Shown piece after piece: positions 6,625-14,204 of a stretch of 22,506 nt of DNA. The translations under genes and the position numbers were made by a program. Below the pieces are notes generated by a model. The model did no database searches and had not been told where the DNA came from. It saw nothing but the letters and a program-made list of their open reading frames with translations. Positions within the stretch are counted from its first letter, which is position 1; every line of letters begins with the position of its first letter. This DNA comes from Patescibacteria group bacterium (lineage in GTDB: Bacteria > Patescibacteriota > Minisyncoccia > Phycocordibacterales > UBA12079): NCBI GenBank assembly GCA_018821685.1, contig JAHJLO010000083.1:1-22506 (forward strand). Reading direction: 5' to 3'.

Positions 6625-8187
6625 ATGACAGTAAAAAATTTGTTAAGAATATTAAAGTCCTATCCTAAAAAATATACAATTTCTCTCTTGTTAATAATAG
6701 TTGCTACTGGGGGTTATTTTTATTTTTTTAATAATAAAAGTGAAGCGTTTGAATATATTATTGCTGAGAAAGGTAACCTTACCCAAGAAGTTAGTGTGAC
6801 GGGAAAAGTTAGGTCTTCAAGTAAGGTTAACCTTGCCTTTGAATCTACCGGAAAGGTTGCCGGTGTTTATGTTGATATCGGAGATAAAGTTTATGAAGGA
6901 CAAACTTTGGCCTTTTTAAGTAATGCTCAATATCAAGCTCAATATTCTCAAGCCCAGGCGAGTTTTGAGGCTGAACAGTCAAAATTGGATGAATTAAAGA
7001 AAGGAACTCGAATAGAGGAACTAGATGTCCAGAGAATAAAGGTTCAAAATGCAGAGCAGTCACTCTCTGACGCTAAAAACAATCTTTTTGATAAAATTAA
7101 GGACTCCTATACAAAGTCAGATGATGCTGTTAGAAATAGAGCTGATCAACTTTTCAACAACCCTAGAAGCACAAACCCTGATTTAAATTTTAGTACAGAC
7201 TTTATGGTTGAAATTGAGGTTGAATCAAAAAGATTGTTGATTGAAGACATTTTAAATAATTGGAATTTAGAACTTATTGGACTAGATAGTTATTCGGAAG
7301 ATCTTTCTACCTATTATAATTCTTCAAAAAATAACCTAAGTGAAATAAATTATTTTTTGAATAAATTGGCCTATGCCGTAAACGGAATGAGTGCTAATTC
7401 GACTGTGACGCAGACGACAATTGATGGTTATAAAACTAGTATTGCTACAGCTCGTACAAATATAAATACAGCTATCACTAACCTATCTACTGCCGATGAA
7501 AAGCTAAGGACAGCAGAGGCTTCTTTAGCGCTGGAAAGACAGACCTTAGTTCTTAAGGAGTCAGGAGCAACCGATGGGCAATTAAAAGAACAGGAGTCTC
7601 GTGTAAAATCTGCCGAAGCAAATGTAAGTAATTACCGAGCATTAATCGCAAAAACAATTATTTATTCTCCTATAAGTGGTGTTGTAACTAAGGTTGATAT
7701 TGAGAAAGGAGAAATTATACAGTTAAATGCTCCTGCTATTACTGTGATTAGTGGTGCAGAGTTTGAAATTGAAGCTAATATCCCTGAAGCTGATATTTCT
7801 AAAGTTCATGTTGGTGATATTGCTAAAATTACTTTAGATGCCTATGAAGACGAGGATGTTTTTGAGGCAAAAATAATCTCCATCGAACCAGCCGAAACTG
7901 TCATAGAGGGAGTTTCAACTTACAAAACGATTCTTCAATTCACAATAAAAGATGAAAAAATAAGATCAGGTATGACTGCTAACATTGATATTTTAACGGG
8001 AATTCGTGAAGATGTTATTTCTATCCCAGCTAGATTACTGAGAATTAATGACGAGACTCATGTTTTAGTCCTAAAAGGAGAAGAATCTGTTGATGTAATA
8101 ATTGAAACTGGCATGAGAAGTACCGATGGAAGGGTTGAAATTATTTCGGGATTAGAAGAGGGAGATAAAGTAATAACTTCCAGATAA
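6625..8187 (+). CDS. Membrane fusion protein (HlyD/MacA-type periplasmic adaptor)
   Basis: This 520-residue adaptor should work with the ABC transporter encoded by the next two genes. One N-terminal membrane helix (about 17-35) anchors it, with the rest outside the membrane. A split biotinyl-lipoyl-like domain is visible: first half about 52-98 (VTGKVRSSSKVNLAFESTGKVAGVYVDIGDK is its core), second half about 342-375 (YSPISGVVTKVDIEKGE). Between the halves lies a long helical, coiled-coil-prone hairpin rich in Ala, Gln and Glu (about 100-340). A beta-barrel domain and a membrane-proximal domain follow. It is the first gene of a tight operon, nine bases from the ATPase. In diderms such proteins reach TolC; in a single-membrane cell it would act as in YknXYZ-type exporters. 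The substrate is unknown. Confidence 0.9.
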   Translation: MTVKNLLRILKSYPKKYTISLLLIIVATGGYFYFFNNKSEAFEYIIAEKGNLTQEVSVTGKVRSSSKVNLAFESTGKVAGVYVDIGDKVYEGQTLAFLSNAQYQAQYSQAQASFEAEQSKLDELKKGTRIEELDVQRIKVQNAEQSLSDAKNNLFDKIKDSYTKSDDAVRNRADQLFNNPRSTNPDLNFSTDFMVEIEVESKRLLIEDILNNWNLELIGLDSYSEDLSTYYNSSKNNLSEINYFLNKLAYAVNGMSANSTVTQTTIDGYKTSIATARTNINTAITNLSTADEKLRTAEASLALERQTLVLKESGATDGQLKEQESRVKSAEANVSNYRALIAKTIIYSPISGVVTKVDIEKGEIIQLNAPAITVISGAEFEIEANIPEADISKVHVGDIAKITLDAYEDEDVFEAKIISIEPAETVIEGVSTYKTILQFTIKDEKIRSGMTANIDILTGIREDVISIPARLLRINDETHVLVLKGEESVDVIIETGMRSTDGRVEIISGLEEGDKVITSR

Positions 8188-8196
8188 AAAATAAAA

Positions 8197-8916
8197 ATGC
8201 AAAAACCACTTATTTCAGTCAAAGATATTGAAAAAACCTATAACGACGAAGGTGGAGAAACTCGAGCTCTTCGAGGAGTTTCTTTTGACGTTAACCCAGG
8301 GGAATTTATTGCTATTATGGGTCCTTCTGGTTCTGGAAAATCAACGCTTCTTCATATGTTGGGGTTTTTGGATCGACCGACAAAAGGTGAATATAAATTT
8401 AGTGGTAGAATAGCTAGTAATTTTTCTGATGATGAACAAGCTCATTTAAGAAATGAAAAAATAGGATTTGTATTTCAGGCTTTTAATTTACTACCAAAAA
8501 CATCGGTTTTAGATAATGTTAAACTTCCTCTTTTTTATTCAGATATTGAAGAAAGTAAGTGGAATGATTTAGCAACAAGAGCTATAAATTCTGTTGATTT
8601 GTCTCATCGAATTCATCACGAAACACAGCAACTTTCTATTGGAGAGAAACAGAGGGTCTCTATCGCGAGAGCTCTTGTTACTGATCCTGATGTTATATTT
8701 GCTGATGAACCAACAGGGAATCTCGATTCTAAGTCAGGAGGTTTAATTATGGATATTATTAAAAGACTTCATTATAAAGGGAAGACTATTATTTTGATTA
8801 CCCACGAGACCTATACCGCTGGATATGCCGATAGAATGATTAAGATTCGTGACGGGAAGGTTGAATCTGATGAAAAAATTGAAAGTTCAAGAAAAATAGG
8901 AGAATTTAAAAAATAA
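8197..8916 (+). CDS. ABC transporter ATP-binding protein (MacB/LolD type)
   Basis: This 239-aa ATPase powers the adjacent permease. It has Walker A GPSGSGKST (42-50), the Q-loop Q94 in FVFQAFNLLP, the signature region at 146-152, Walker B VIFADEPTGNLD (D170, E171) and the H-loop H203. The signature is LSIGEKQ instead of the usual LSGGQ: the first Gly is Ile, a change in the residues that contact ATP across the dimer, though the second Gly remains. The rest fits the MacB/LolD/FtsE class of the type VII ABC (mechanotransmission) superfamily. It ends one base before the permease start, so the two are translationally close. No Shine-Dalgarno sequence is visible. Confidence 0.94.
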   Translation: MQKPLISVKDIEKTYNDEGGETRALRGVSFDVNPGEFIAIMGPSGSGKSTLLHMLGFLDRPTKGEYKFSGRIASNFSDDEQAHLRNEKIGFVFQAFNLLPKTSVLDNVKLPLFYSDIEESKWNDLATRAINSVDLSHRIHHETQQLSIGEKQRVSIARALVTDPDVIFADEPTGNLDSKSGGLIMDIIKRLHYKGKTIILITHETYTAGYADRMIKIRDGKVESDEKIESSRKIGEFKK

Positions 8917-8917
8917 A

Positions 8918-10162
8918 ATGAAATTATATCACTCATTCAAAACGTCAATAATTGGTTTAAGAGTAAACAGGGTTCGTTCACTCTTAACTATTTTAGGTAT
9001 TGTTATTGGTATTTCTGCCATTATTTTAATTTTTTCCATCGGGAAAGGTGCTGAAAATTTAATTTTAGATCAACTTGGTGGAATGGGAGCTGAGACAATC
9101 GTGGTTCGTCCAGGTCAGGAACCAAAAGGACCCAGTGATTTTGCTGAGTCGCTTTTCCAAGATTCTTTAACCACAAAAGATATAGAAGCTTTAAAAAGAA
9201 AAGAAAATGTCCCACACCTTTCTCAAATTGCCCCAGCCGTGATCGTTCCTGGGAGTGTTTCCTATCGAGGAGAAACTTTTAAGTCTTTTAATTTTGGTTG
9301 GTCAGCTGAATTGATGAAAGAGATGTATGATGCCGAGTTAGAAAGTGGAATTGTTTTTGGGGAAAAAGAAATTCGAAATAAAGCTAGTGTTGCTATCATC
9401 GGTTCCGATGTAAAAGATGAATTTTTTCCCTATGAAGATCCTGTCGGTAAAAATGTAAAAATTAAAGATAGAAATTTTAAAATTGTTGGGGTGTTAGCTC
9501 CAAAAGGATCGATTTCTGGTTTTAATATTGATGAGTTAGTGGTCGTTCCTTATTCAACTGCACAAAAATATTTATTGGGAATAGATTATTATCATGAAGT
9601 TATAATTAAAGCTGATAGTCCTGAAAATGTAGAAATAACTGTTCGTGATATTGAGGATACTCTTCGTGAGGTGCACGATATTACTGACTCATCAAAAGAT
9701 GATTTCTTTATAGTTACCCAAGAAGGTATGGTTGATCAAATCGGAACTATTTTGAGTGTTCTCACTATTTTTCTATCAGCTGTGGTTGGAATTGCTTTAG
9801 TAGTAGGAGGTGTCGGGGTTATGAATATTATGCTTGTATCTGTTACCGAAAGAACAAGAGAAATCGGTTTGAGAAAAGCTATCGGGGCAACAAATAAAGA
9901 TATCATGGCGCAGTTTTTGTTTGAGGCTATTCTTTTGACAGTTTCTGGTGGAATTGCTGGTGTTTTAATCGGAGCTTTCTTTTCGTTTCTTACTGCCATT
10001 ATTTTAACAAATTTTGCTGGGTTGGATTGGACCTTCAGTTTCTCCACGGGAGCGGCCTTGCTTGGTATTGTTGTCTCGGCTGGAATTGGAATCGTCTTTG
10101 GAATTTATCCAGCAAAGAAGGCTTCACAGAAGAGTCCTATAGAGGCTTTGCGTTACGAATAG
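8918..10162 (+). CDS. MacB/FtsX-type ABC transporter permease
   Basis: This 414-residue permease has the four-helix MacB plan. Helix 1 lies near the N-terminus (about 20-42, SLLTILGIVIGISAIILIFSI, preceded by the NRVRS motif). A large extracytoplasmic MacB core domain (about 45-270) follows, then three C-terminal helices. The conserved cytoplasmic loop VTERTREIGLRKAIGAT lies after helix 2, and the ending PAKKASQKSPIEALRYE is typical of the family. It forms a tripartite export system with the two upstream genes, probably for a peptide, lipid or antimicrobial. The substrate cannot be read from the sequence. A terminal-inverted-repeat element begins three bases after the stop codon. Confidence 0.94.
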   Translation: MKLYHSFKTSIIGLRVNRVRSLLTILGIVIGISAIILIFSIGKGAENLILDQLGGMGAETIVVRPGQEPKGPSDFAESLFQDSLTTKDIEALKRKENVPHLSQIAPAVIVPGSVSYRGETFKSFNFGWSAELMKEMYDAELESGIVFGEKEIRNKASVAIIGSDVKDEFFPYEDPVGKNVKIKDRNFKIVGVLAPKGSISGFNIDELVVVPYSTAQKYLLGIDYYHEVIIKADSPENVEITVRDIEDTLREVHDITDSSKDDFFIVTQEGMVDQIGTILSVLTIFLSAVVGIALVVGGVGVMNIMLVSVTERTREIGLRKAIGATNKDIMAQFLFEAILLTVSGGIAGVLIGAFFSFLTAIILTNFAGLDWTFSFSTGAALLGIVVSAGIGIVFGIYPAKKASQKSPIEALRYE

Positions 10163-10164
10163 TA

Positions 10165-10287
10165 AATAATTCCAAAATCGGCGAACTTCTTCGTCGACTT
10201 CGTCACAAAAACATTCGAAATACTAGTACGTACATCTCATATTTTTACTCCTCGTCTCCTTGAATTTCATCCAATTTTGGAATTATT
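10165..10287. repeat. Intergenic element copy 1, with 17-bp terminal inverted repeats
   Basis: The 123-bp element starts with AATAATTCCAAAATCGG (10165-10181) and ends with CCAATTTTGGAATTATT (10271-10287), which are inverted copies with one mismatch. The same layout, with recognisable sequence similarity near both ends, recurs at 21989-22113. It contains no coding frame. It could be a MITE-like mobile element or a structured RNA or DNA element. Confidence 0.8.
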
Positions 10288-10291
10288 TAAT

Positions 10292-10318
10292 CGAGCGGTC
10301 TGCTCGTCTTCAACGAGC
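10292..10318 (+). other. Pair of mutually exclusive GC-rich hairpins upstream of the Nudix gene
   Basis: CGAGC (10292-10296) can pair with GCTCG (10302-10306), or the same GCTCGT (10302-10307) can pair with ACGAGC (10313-10318). The two folds exclude each other. The stretch to about 10345 is much richer in G and C than its surroundings. No T run follows, so it is not a standard terminator. Confidence 0.4.
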
Positions 10319-10369
10319 GAAGTGAAGTGATCCCGGAGAATGAAACAAAAAATACAGATAATATTTTTT

Positions 10370-10375
10370 TATAAT
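10370..10375 (+). promoter_or_regulatory. Possible -10 box of the Nudix gene
   Basis: A perfect TATAAT ends 11 bases before the ATG at 10387, so a transcript would have almost no leader. No convincing -35 box or TGn extension accompanies it. Confidence 0.35.
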
Positions 10376-10386
10376 AATTAATTTAA

Positions 10387-10881
10387 ATGAACATGATTAA
10401 GAATCAAGAACTACATCGAATCGCGCTAACAGCCATTATTCACCGAAAAAATAGTGAAAGTGAATTCGAATATTTAATTACAAAAAGGGCTGAAAACAAA
10501 AAAGCTTTTCCTGGTAAATGGACTGTTCCTGGGGGAGGTTTGGAGACTGACGACTACACAGATTTAAAGCCTACAACAGAAGCTGGCCAATGGTATAACG
10601 CTGTTGAAAATGCTTTGAGAAGGGAAGTGAAGGAAGAAGTAAATTTGGAAGTGGGAAAACTCGACTATCTTTTAGATTTAGCTTTTATTCGGCCAGATGG
10701 AATTCCTGTAATTGTTTTGAGTTACTATGGACCCTATAAATCGGGTGAAGTTGAATTGGATGAAGATGCTGTTGAATATACTTGGGTGACTTATGAAGAA
10801 GCGAAGGCATATGATTTGATTGATGGAATTTTGGGTGAAATAGAGATGGTTGATAAAGAAGTGAAAAAAGTTTGTGAATAG
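10387..10881 (+). CDS. Nudix hydrolase
   Basis: Nudix enzymes hydrolyse nucleoside diphosphates linked to another group, often cleaning up damaged nucleotides. The 164-aa protein has the PGKWTVPGGGLE start (42-53) and the catalytic REVKEEVNLE helix (79-88), which carries the metal-binding Glu residues. The usual Nudix box places about 13 residues between the Gly and the Arg. Here about 27 intervene (TDDYTDLKPTTEAGQWYNAVENAL), so there is an insertion in the loop, and the late Gly of the box is Asn86. The substrate cannot be predicted. An internal ATG two codons on is an alternative start. The gene follows the repeat element and a GC-rich hairpin region. Confidence 0.9.
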   Translation: MNMIKNQELHRIALTAIIHRKNSESEFEYLITKRAENKKAFPGKWTVPGGGLETDDYTDLKPTTEAGQWYNAVENALRREVKEEVNLEVGKLDYLLDLAFIRPDGIPVIVLSYYGPYKSGEVELDEDAVEYTWVTYEEAKAYDLIDGILGEIEMVDKEVKKVCE

Positions 10882-10900
10882 AGACAGTTTGGTTCGGTTA

Positions 10901-10928
10901 TTGACAATTTTTAAACTTGGTACATAAT
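10901..10928 (+). promoter_or_regulatory. Promoter of the 67-aa orphan gene
   Basis: A perfect TTGACA (10901-10906) is followed after 16 bases by CATAAT (10923-10928). It sits 19 bases after the Nudix stop codon, so the small gene is independently transcribed with a leader of about 40 bases. Confidence 0.7.
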
Positions 10929-10977
10929 ATAAATAGACACGCGTTGTAAGAGATAATGTTATTTAAGGGAGGTTCTT

Positions 10978-11181
10978 ATGTCATGTTCACACCCGCAAGT
11001 AGATTCAAATCTTTTGTCCTTACAAGATCAGATATACAAAGTTTTAGATGGAGATTTTTCTCCAAAAAGTCCTGAAGTTATTCGTCTTCGAGAGAAACTT
11101 TACAGGATTAGGGATGAAGGGTCTAGTTTGTCTAATTCTGCCAGCAATCTTCTTATTAGACTGAATAACTCTGGGCTCTAG
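10978..11181 (+). CDS. Small protein of unknown function, 67 aa
   Basis: I do not recognise this protein. It appears soluble and mostly helical: a polar N-terminus with C3 and H5, a helix around LLSLQDQIYKVLDGDF, a charged helix VIRLREKLYRIRDEG and a Ser/Asn-rich C-terminal helix. There is no membrane segment or known DNA-binding motif. Reality is supported by an excellent ribosome binding site AAGGGAGG (10965-10972) five bases before the ATG, a near-consensus promoter and a perfect 16-bp terminator stem. Such complete signals on a tiny gene suggest strong expression. The convergent neighbour is the sigma factor gene, which shares the terminator. Confidence 0.75.
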   Translation: MSCSHPQVDSNLLSLQDQIYKVLDGDFSPKSPEVIRLREKLYRIRDEGSSLSNSASNLLIRLNNSGL

Positions 11182-11209
11182 AATGTTTTTTCCAGAGACA
11201 AAAATGAAG

Positions 11210-11248
11210 AAAGTCCGGTAAACACTAACGTGTTTACCGGACTTTTTT
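11210..11248 (+). terminator. Bidirectional terminator between the 67-aa gene and the sigma gene
   Basis: A perfect 16-bp stem (11210-11225 with 11230-11245) with a TAAC loop ends in TTTTTT. The TAA stop of the reverse-strand sigma gene (11249-11247) lies directly at the T run, so the same hairpin ends both convergent transcripts. Confidence 0.9.
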
Positions 11249-12113
11249 AGACCCGTTTCTTTTCAGGAACCAAACCAGGAAAATTCATTTCAATAATCCT
11301 CCTGATTTTTTTGAATACCTGGGCTTCAATTTGTCGAATACGTTCTCTCGAAACATTGAATTCACGCCCAATCTCTTCAAGCGTGTGTGTAATTCCATCG
11401 ACAAGACCGAATCTCATTTCTATGATAGCTTTTTCTTTAGAAGTAAGTTTTTCTAACACCTTCTCTATGTAAACAGCCAACATTTTTTTATCTAGAGATT
11501 GTTCTTGAGAAGGGATTTTTTTGTTAGGAACAGAAGAACTCAAAGTAGAGTCTTCTTTGTCATCAGCAATTCGTCTCGGAGTTTCTAAAGAGATTATTGG
11601 CTGTATAATTTCATGAATATCGAAGATTAATTCTAAACTAAATCCTGTTTCTTGTGCAATTTCTTCTGCACAAGGAATTCTCTTTAATTTAGAAATTAAC
11701 GATTTTACTTCTTTTTTGTATTTGCTGACCTCCTTTTTTTTACCAGAAGAAATCCGAATTAGTCTAGAATAATTATAGGCTATTGTATATGAAATAGCCT
11801 GTTTAATCCAGTAAACTGCATATTTTGAGAAAATAAGACCTTTTTCCTTCTCAAATCTTTGAATAGCTCTCAGAAGTCCTATATTCCCAACATTTAGCAT
11901 GTCGTCTTTACTTAAATAGGAAGACCAATGAGGGTGTTGTCTAATGATCCTACCTATTAGTCTTTGGTTATGTAGAATTACTTTATCTTTAGCGTCATTA
12001 TTCCCAGTTTTCTTATACTCATCGATGAGTATAAGTATAGTTTCGTTTGCTAGAATCTTGTGATTAAAAATTTGTTGTACTATTGGCGATTGCCAGTCAT
12101 TAGTTTTTTCCAC
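11247..12113 (-). CDS. RNA polymerase sigma factor, RpoD family without region 1.1
   Basis: This 288-aa sigma-70 protein directs RNA polymerase to promoters. Region 2 covers about 41-122: core-binding DMLNVGNIGLLRAIQRFE, then the region 2.3/2.4 segment YAVYWIKQAISYTIAYNYSRLIRI, which aligns with the RpoD melting and -10 recognition helices but has several substitutions. Region 3 is about 125-190 and region 4 about 212-275, with the helix-turn-helix TLEEIGREFNVSRERIRQIEAQ. The short length, lack of region 1.1 and altered 2.4 suggest an alternative (group 2 or 3) sigma instead of the housekeeping one. The start codon is GTG, fixed by a strong AGGAGG site (plus-strand positions 12119-12124) five bases before it. 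It diverges from alaS across a region with an operator-like inverted repeat. Confidence 0.92.
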   Translation of the reverse strand: MEKTNDWQSPIVQQIFNHKILANETILILIDEYKKTGNNDAKDKVILHNQRLIGRIIRQHPHWSSYLSKDDMLNVGNIGLLRAIQRFEKEKGLIFSKYAVYWIKQAISYTIAYNYSRLIRISSGKKKEVSKYKKEVKSLISKLKRIPCAEEIAQETGFSLELIFDIHEIIQPIISLETPRRIADDKEDSTLSSSVPNKKIPSQEQSLDKKMLAVYIEKVLEKLTSKEKAIIEMRFGLVDGITHTLEEIGREFNVSRERIRQIEAQVFKKIRRIIEMNFPGLVPEKKRV

Positions 12114-12207
12114 AATATCCTCCTGGAATTTTTTAAAGTTACTTTTCTACCAGAGAGCTTACCAAACAATTTCTTGTTTTACAATCAAAAAACTTTTTTA
12201 AGAACCA

Positions 12208-12260
12208 ATTTAGTATTTATTGAAACACTTGATACTAAATAATAGATACTTTATACTAAA
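12208..12260. promoter_or_regulatory. Operator-like inverted and direct repeats between the sigma gene and alaS
   Basis: ATTTAGTAT (12208-12216) and ATACTAAAT (12232-12240) form a perfect 9-bp inverted repeat with a 15-base spacer. A third copy ATACTAAA (12253-12260) lies exactly 21 bp, or two helical turns, after the second and covers the alaS -10 box. This spacing is what a dimeric regulator would use. No regulator is identified. Confidence 0.5.
12229..12257 (+). promoter_or_regulatory. alaS promoter giving a leaderless mRNA
   Basis: TTGATA (12229-12234) and TATACT (12252-12257) are exactly 17 bases apart. Transcription is expected about seven bases after the -10 box, at 12264-12265, and the alaS ATG is at 12265. 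The mRNA should therefore begin at or next to its start codon. Confidence 0.7.
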
Positions 12261-12264
12261 CCCT

Positions 12265-14109
12265 ATGCAATCAAAAGAAATCAGGTCTAGATTTTTAAAA
12301 TTTTTTGAAGAGAGAAACCATGCGGTAATTCCTTCTGCTTCTTTAGTGCCGGAAAATGATCCTTCGGTGCTTTTTAATACTGCTGGAATGCAACCACTTG
12401 TTCCCTATCTTTTAGGGGCGAAACATCCGGCTGGAAAAAGAATAGTTGATGTCCAAAAATGTGTGAGAACTACTGATATTGAAGAAGTTGGTGATAATAC
12501 TCACTTAACTTTTTTTGAAATGCTTGGAAATTGGTCTCTTGGAGATTATTTTAAAGAGGACGCTATTAAATGGTCCTATGATTTTTTAACTAACGAAGAA
12601 GAAGGTCTTGGTCTTAATTCAAACCGACTTTATGTAACGGTTTTTGAAGGAAATGATGATGCTCCTAGAGACGAAGAATCTTTTGAAATTTGGAAAGGAA
12701 TTTTTACAGAAGCGGGACTTGATCCAGAAAAAAGAATTTTCTTTATGCCAGCTGAATCTAATTGGTGGAGTCCGGGAGACAGTGGTCCTTGTGGTCCTGA
12801 TTCAGAAATGTTTTATGACGTGACAGAAGAATTAACTGAAGGAATGACAAAAGAAGAATTCATCAAAGCTGACGACGAACAAAAAATTGTTGAAATCTGG
12901 AATGATGTTTTTATGGAATACGAAAAGAAAGAAGGGAAAGTAATTGGAAAATTAGCACAAAAAAATGTTGATACAGGGGCAGGCTTAGAAAGACTGGCTG
13001 TAATGATGCAGGGAAAAGATAATGTTTATGAAACAGATTTGTTCGAGGGTTTAATGGATAAGATAAAAGAGATTACCCCTATCCACGAACTTATCAATCC
13101 TGAAGTAAAAAATAGAAGTCAAGAAGAAATTTTAAATTCTACGAGAATAATAGCCGACCATGTTCGTTCTGCTGTCTTTATGATTTCCGATGGAGTGCGA
13201 CCTTCAAACACTGACCGAGGTTACATTTTAAGAAGAATAATAAGAAGATGTACTCGACATATGAGGTTTTTAAGACTTGAGGAAGGAAGTTTGGTTAACT
13301 TAGTTGATATTGTAATTAAACAATATGGTGGCATTTATAAAGATATTGAAGGAAACAAAAAACTAATTAGAAATGAAATTCAGAAAGAATATGAAAAGTT
13401 TATGAAAACTTTAGACACAGGATTGAGGGTTTTAGATCGTTTATTTTCTAAATATGGGGATGTTTCTAGAATGGAGATTGATGGAAAGGATTTTTTTGAT
13501 TTATTTCAAACTCATGGTTTCCCGCCTGAAATGACAATGGAAGAAATAAGACGCAGAGGTTTTTTAGTGAATGAAATATCTATGCTTAATTCTTTTCAAG
13601 AAGAAATGAAAAAACACCAAGAACTTTCACGAACCGCTTCAGTCGGAAAATTCAAAGGTGGTTTAGGCGGAGATGATGAAAACTCAACAAAATTACATAC
13701 AGCTACCCATATGCTCAACCAAGCTTTGAGGGAAGTTCTGGGGGATCATGTGGAACAAAAGGGAAGTAATATTACTCCTGAAAGATTACGATTTGATTTT
13801 TCTCATCCAGAAAAAATGACAGACGAAGAAAAACAAAAAGTAGAAGAAATTGTAAATCAAAAAATAAAAGAAGCTCTGCCTGTAACCATGGAAGAAATGT
13901 CAGTAGAAGAAGCAAAAGAAAATGGGGCGATGGGGGTATTTGCTGATAAATATGGAGAAAAGGTGAAAGTTTATTCAGTTGGAAACTTCAGTAAAGAAAT
14001 TTGTGGAGGTCCTCATGTAGAAAACACAGACGAACTCGGAACTTTCAGAATTAAAAAAGAATCAGCCAGTTCTGCTGGTGTGAGAAGGATAAAAGCTGTA
14101 CTCGAATAA
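12265..14109 (+). CDS. alaS: Alanine--tRNA ligase lacking the C-terminal C-Ala domain
   Basis: AlaRS loads alanine on tRNA-Ala and removes mischarged serine. The frame is open from 12220, but the ATG at 12265 starts the family-typical MQSKEIRSRFLKFFEERNH, so the true protein has 614 residues. Visible parts are the class II core (FNTAGMQPLVPYLLG, motif 2 FEMLGNWSLGDYF at about 84-96, the GAGLERLAVMMQG motif 3 and RPSNTDRGYILRRIIRR) and the editing domain with H478, H482 and C580, H584. The protein stops just after GVRRIKAVLE, at the end of the editing domain. Usual bacterial AlaRS has about 870 residues, so the oligomerising linker and C-Ala domain are absent. The stop is clean and no reading frame continues it, so this is a compact form and not a frameshift. 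Confidence 0.96.
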   Translation: MQSKEIRSRFLKFFEERNHAVIPSASLVPENDPSVLFNTAGMQPLVPYLLGAKHPAGKRIVDVQKCVRTTDIEEVGDNTHLTFFEMLGNWSLGDYFKEDAIKWSYDFLTNEEEGLGLNSNRLYVTVFEGNDDAPRDEESFEIWKGIFTEAGLDPEKRIFFMPAESNWWSPGDSGPCGPDSEMFYDVTEELTEGMTKEEFIKADDEQKIVEIWNDVFMEYEKKEGKVIGKLAQKNVDTGAGLERLAVMMQGKDNVYETDLFEGLMDKIKEITPIHELINPEVKNRSQEEILNSTRIIADHVRSAVFMISDGVRPSNTDRGYILRRIIRRCTRHMRFLRLEEGSLVNLVDIVIKQYGGIYKDIEGNKKLIRNEIQKEYEKFMKTLDTGLRVLDRLFSKYGDVSRMEIDGKDFFDLFQTHGFPPEMTMEEIRRRGFLVNEISMLNSFQEEMKKHQELSRTASVGKFKGGLGGDDENSTKLHTATHMLNQALREVLGDHVEQKGSNITPERLRFDFSHPEKMTDEEKQKVEEIVNQKIKEALPVTMEEMSVEEAKENGAMGVFADKYGEKVKVYSVGNFSKEICGGPHVENTDELGTFRIKKESASSAGVRRIKAVLE

Positions 14110-14204
14110 TTTATTGGAATTATCCATAATATTATGGTAGTCAATTCTCGTTGTTTTTTATTGGGAAATTTAAACTTACCAACTTTCTAACTAAAAAGAC
14201 TGTG

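Noticed and set aside
12220..12264. Longer start of alaS at 12220
   Set aside because: It would run through the alaS promoter, and the added residues are not AlaRS-like.
14113..14131. Possible third copy of the inverted-repeat element after alaS (TTATTGGAATTATCC)
   Set aside because: Only about 10 bases resemble the element end and no partner repeat lies within 150 bp.
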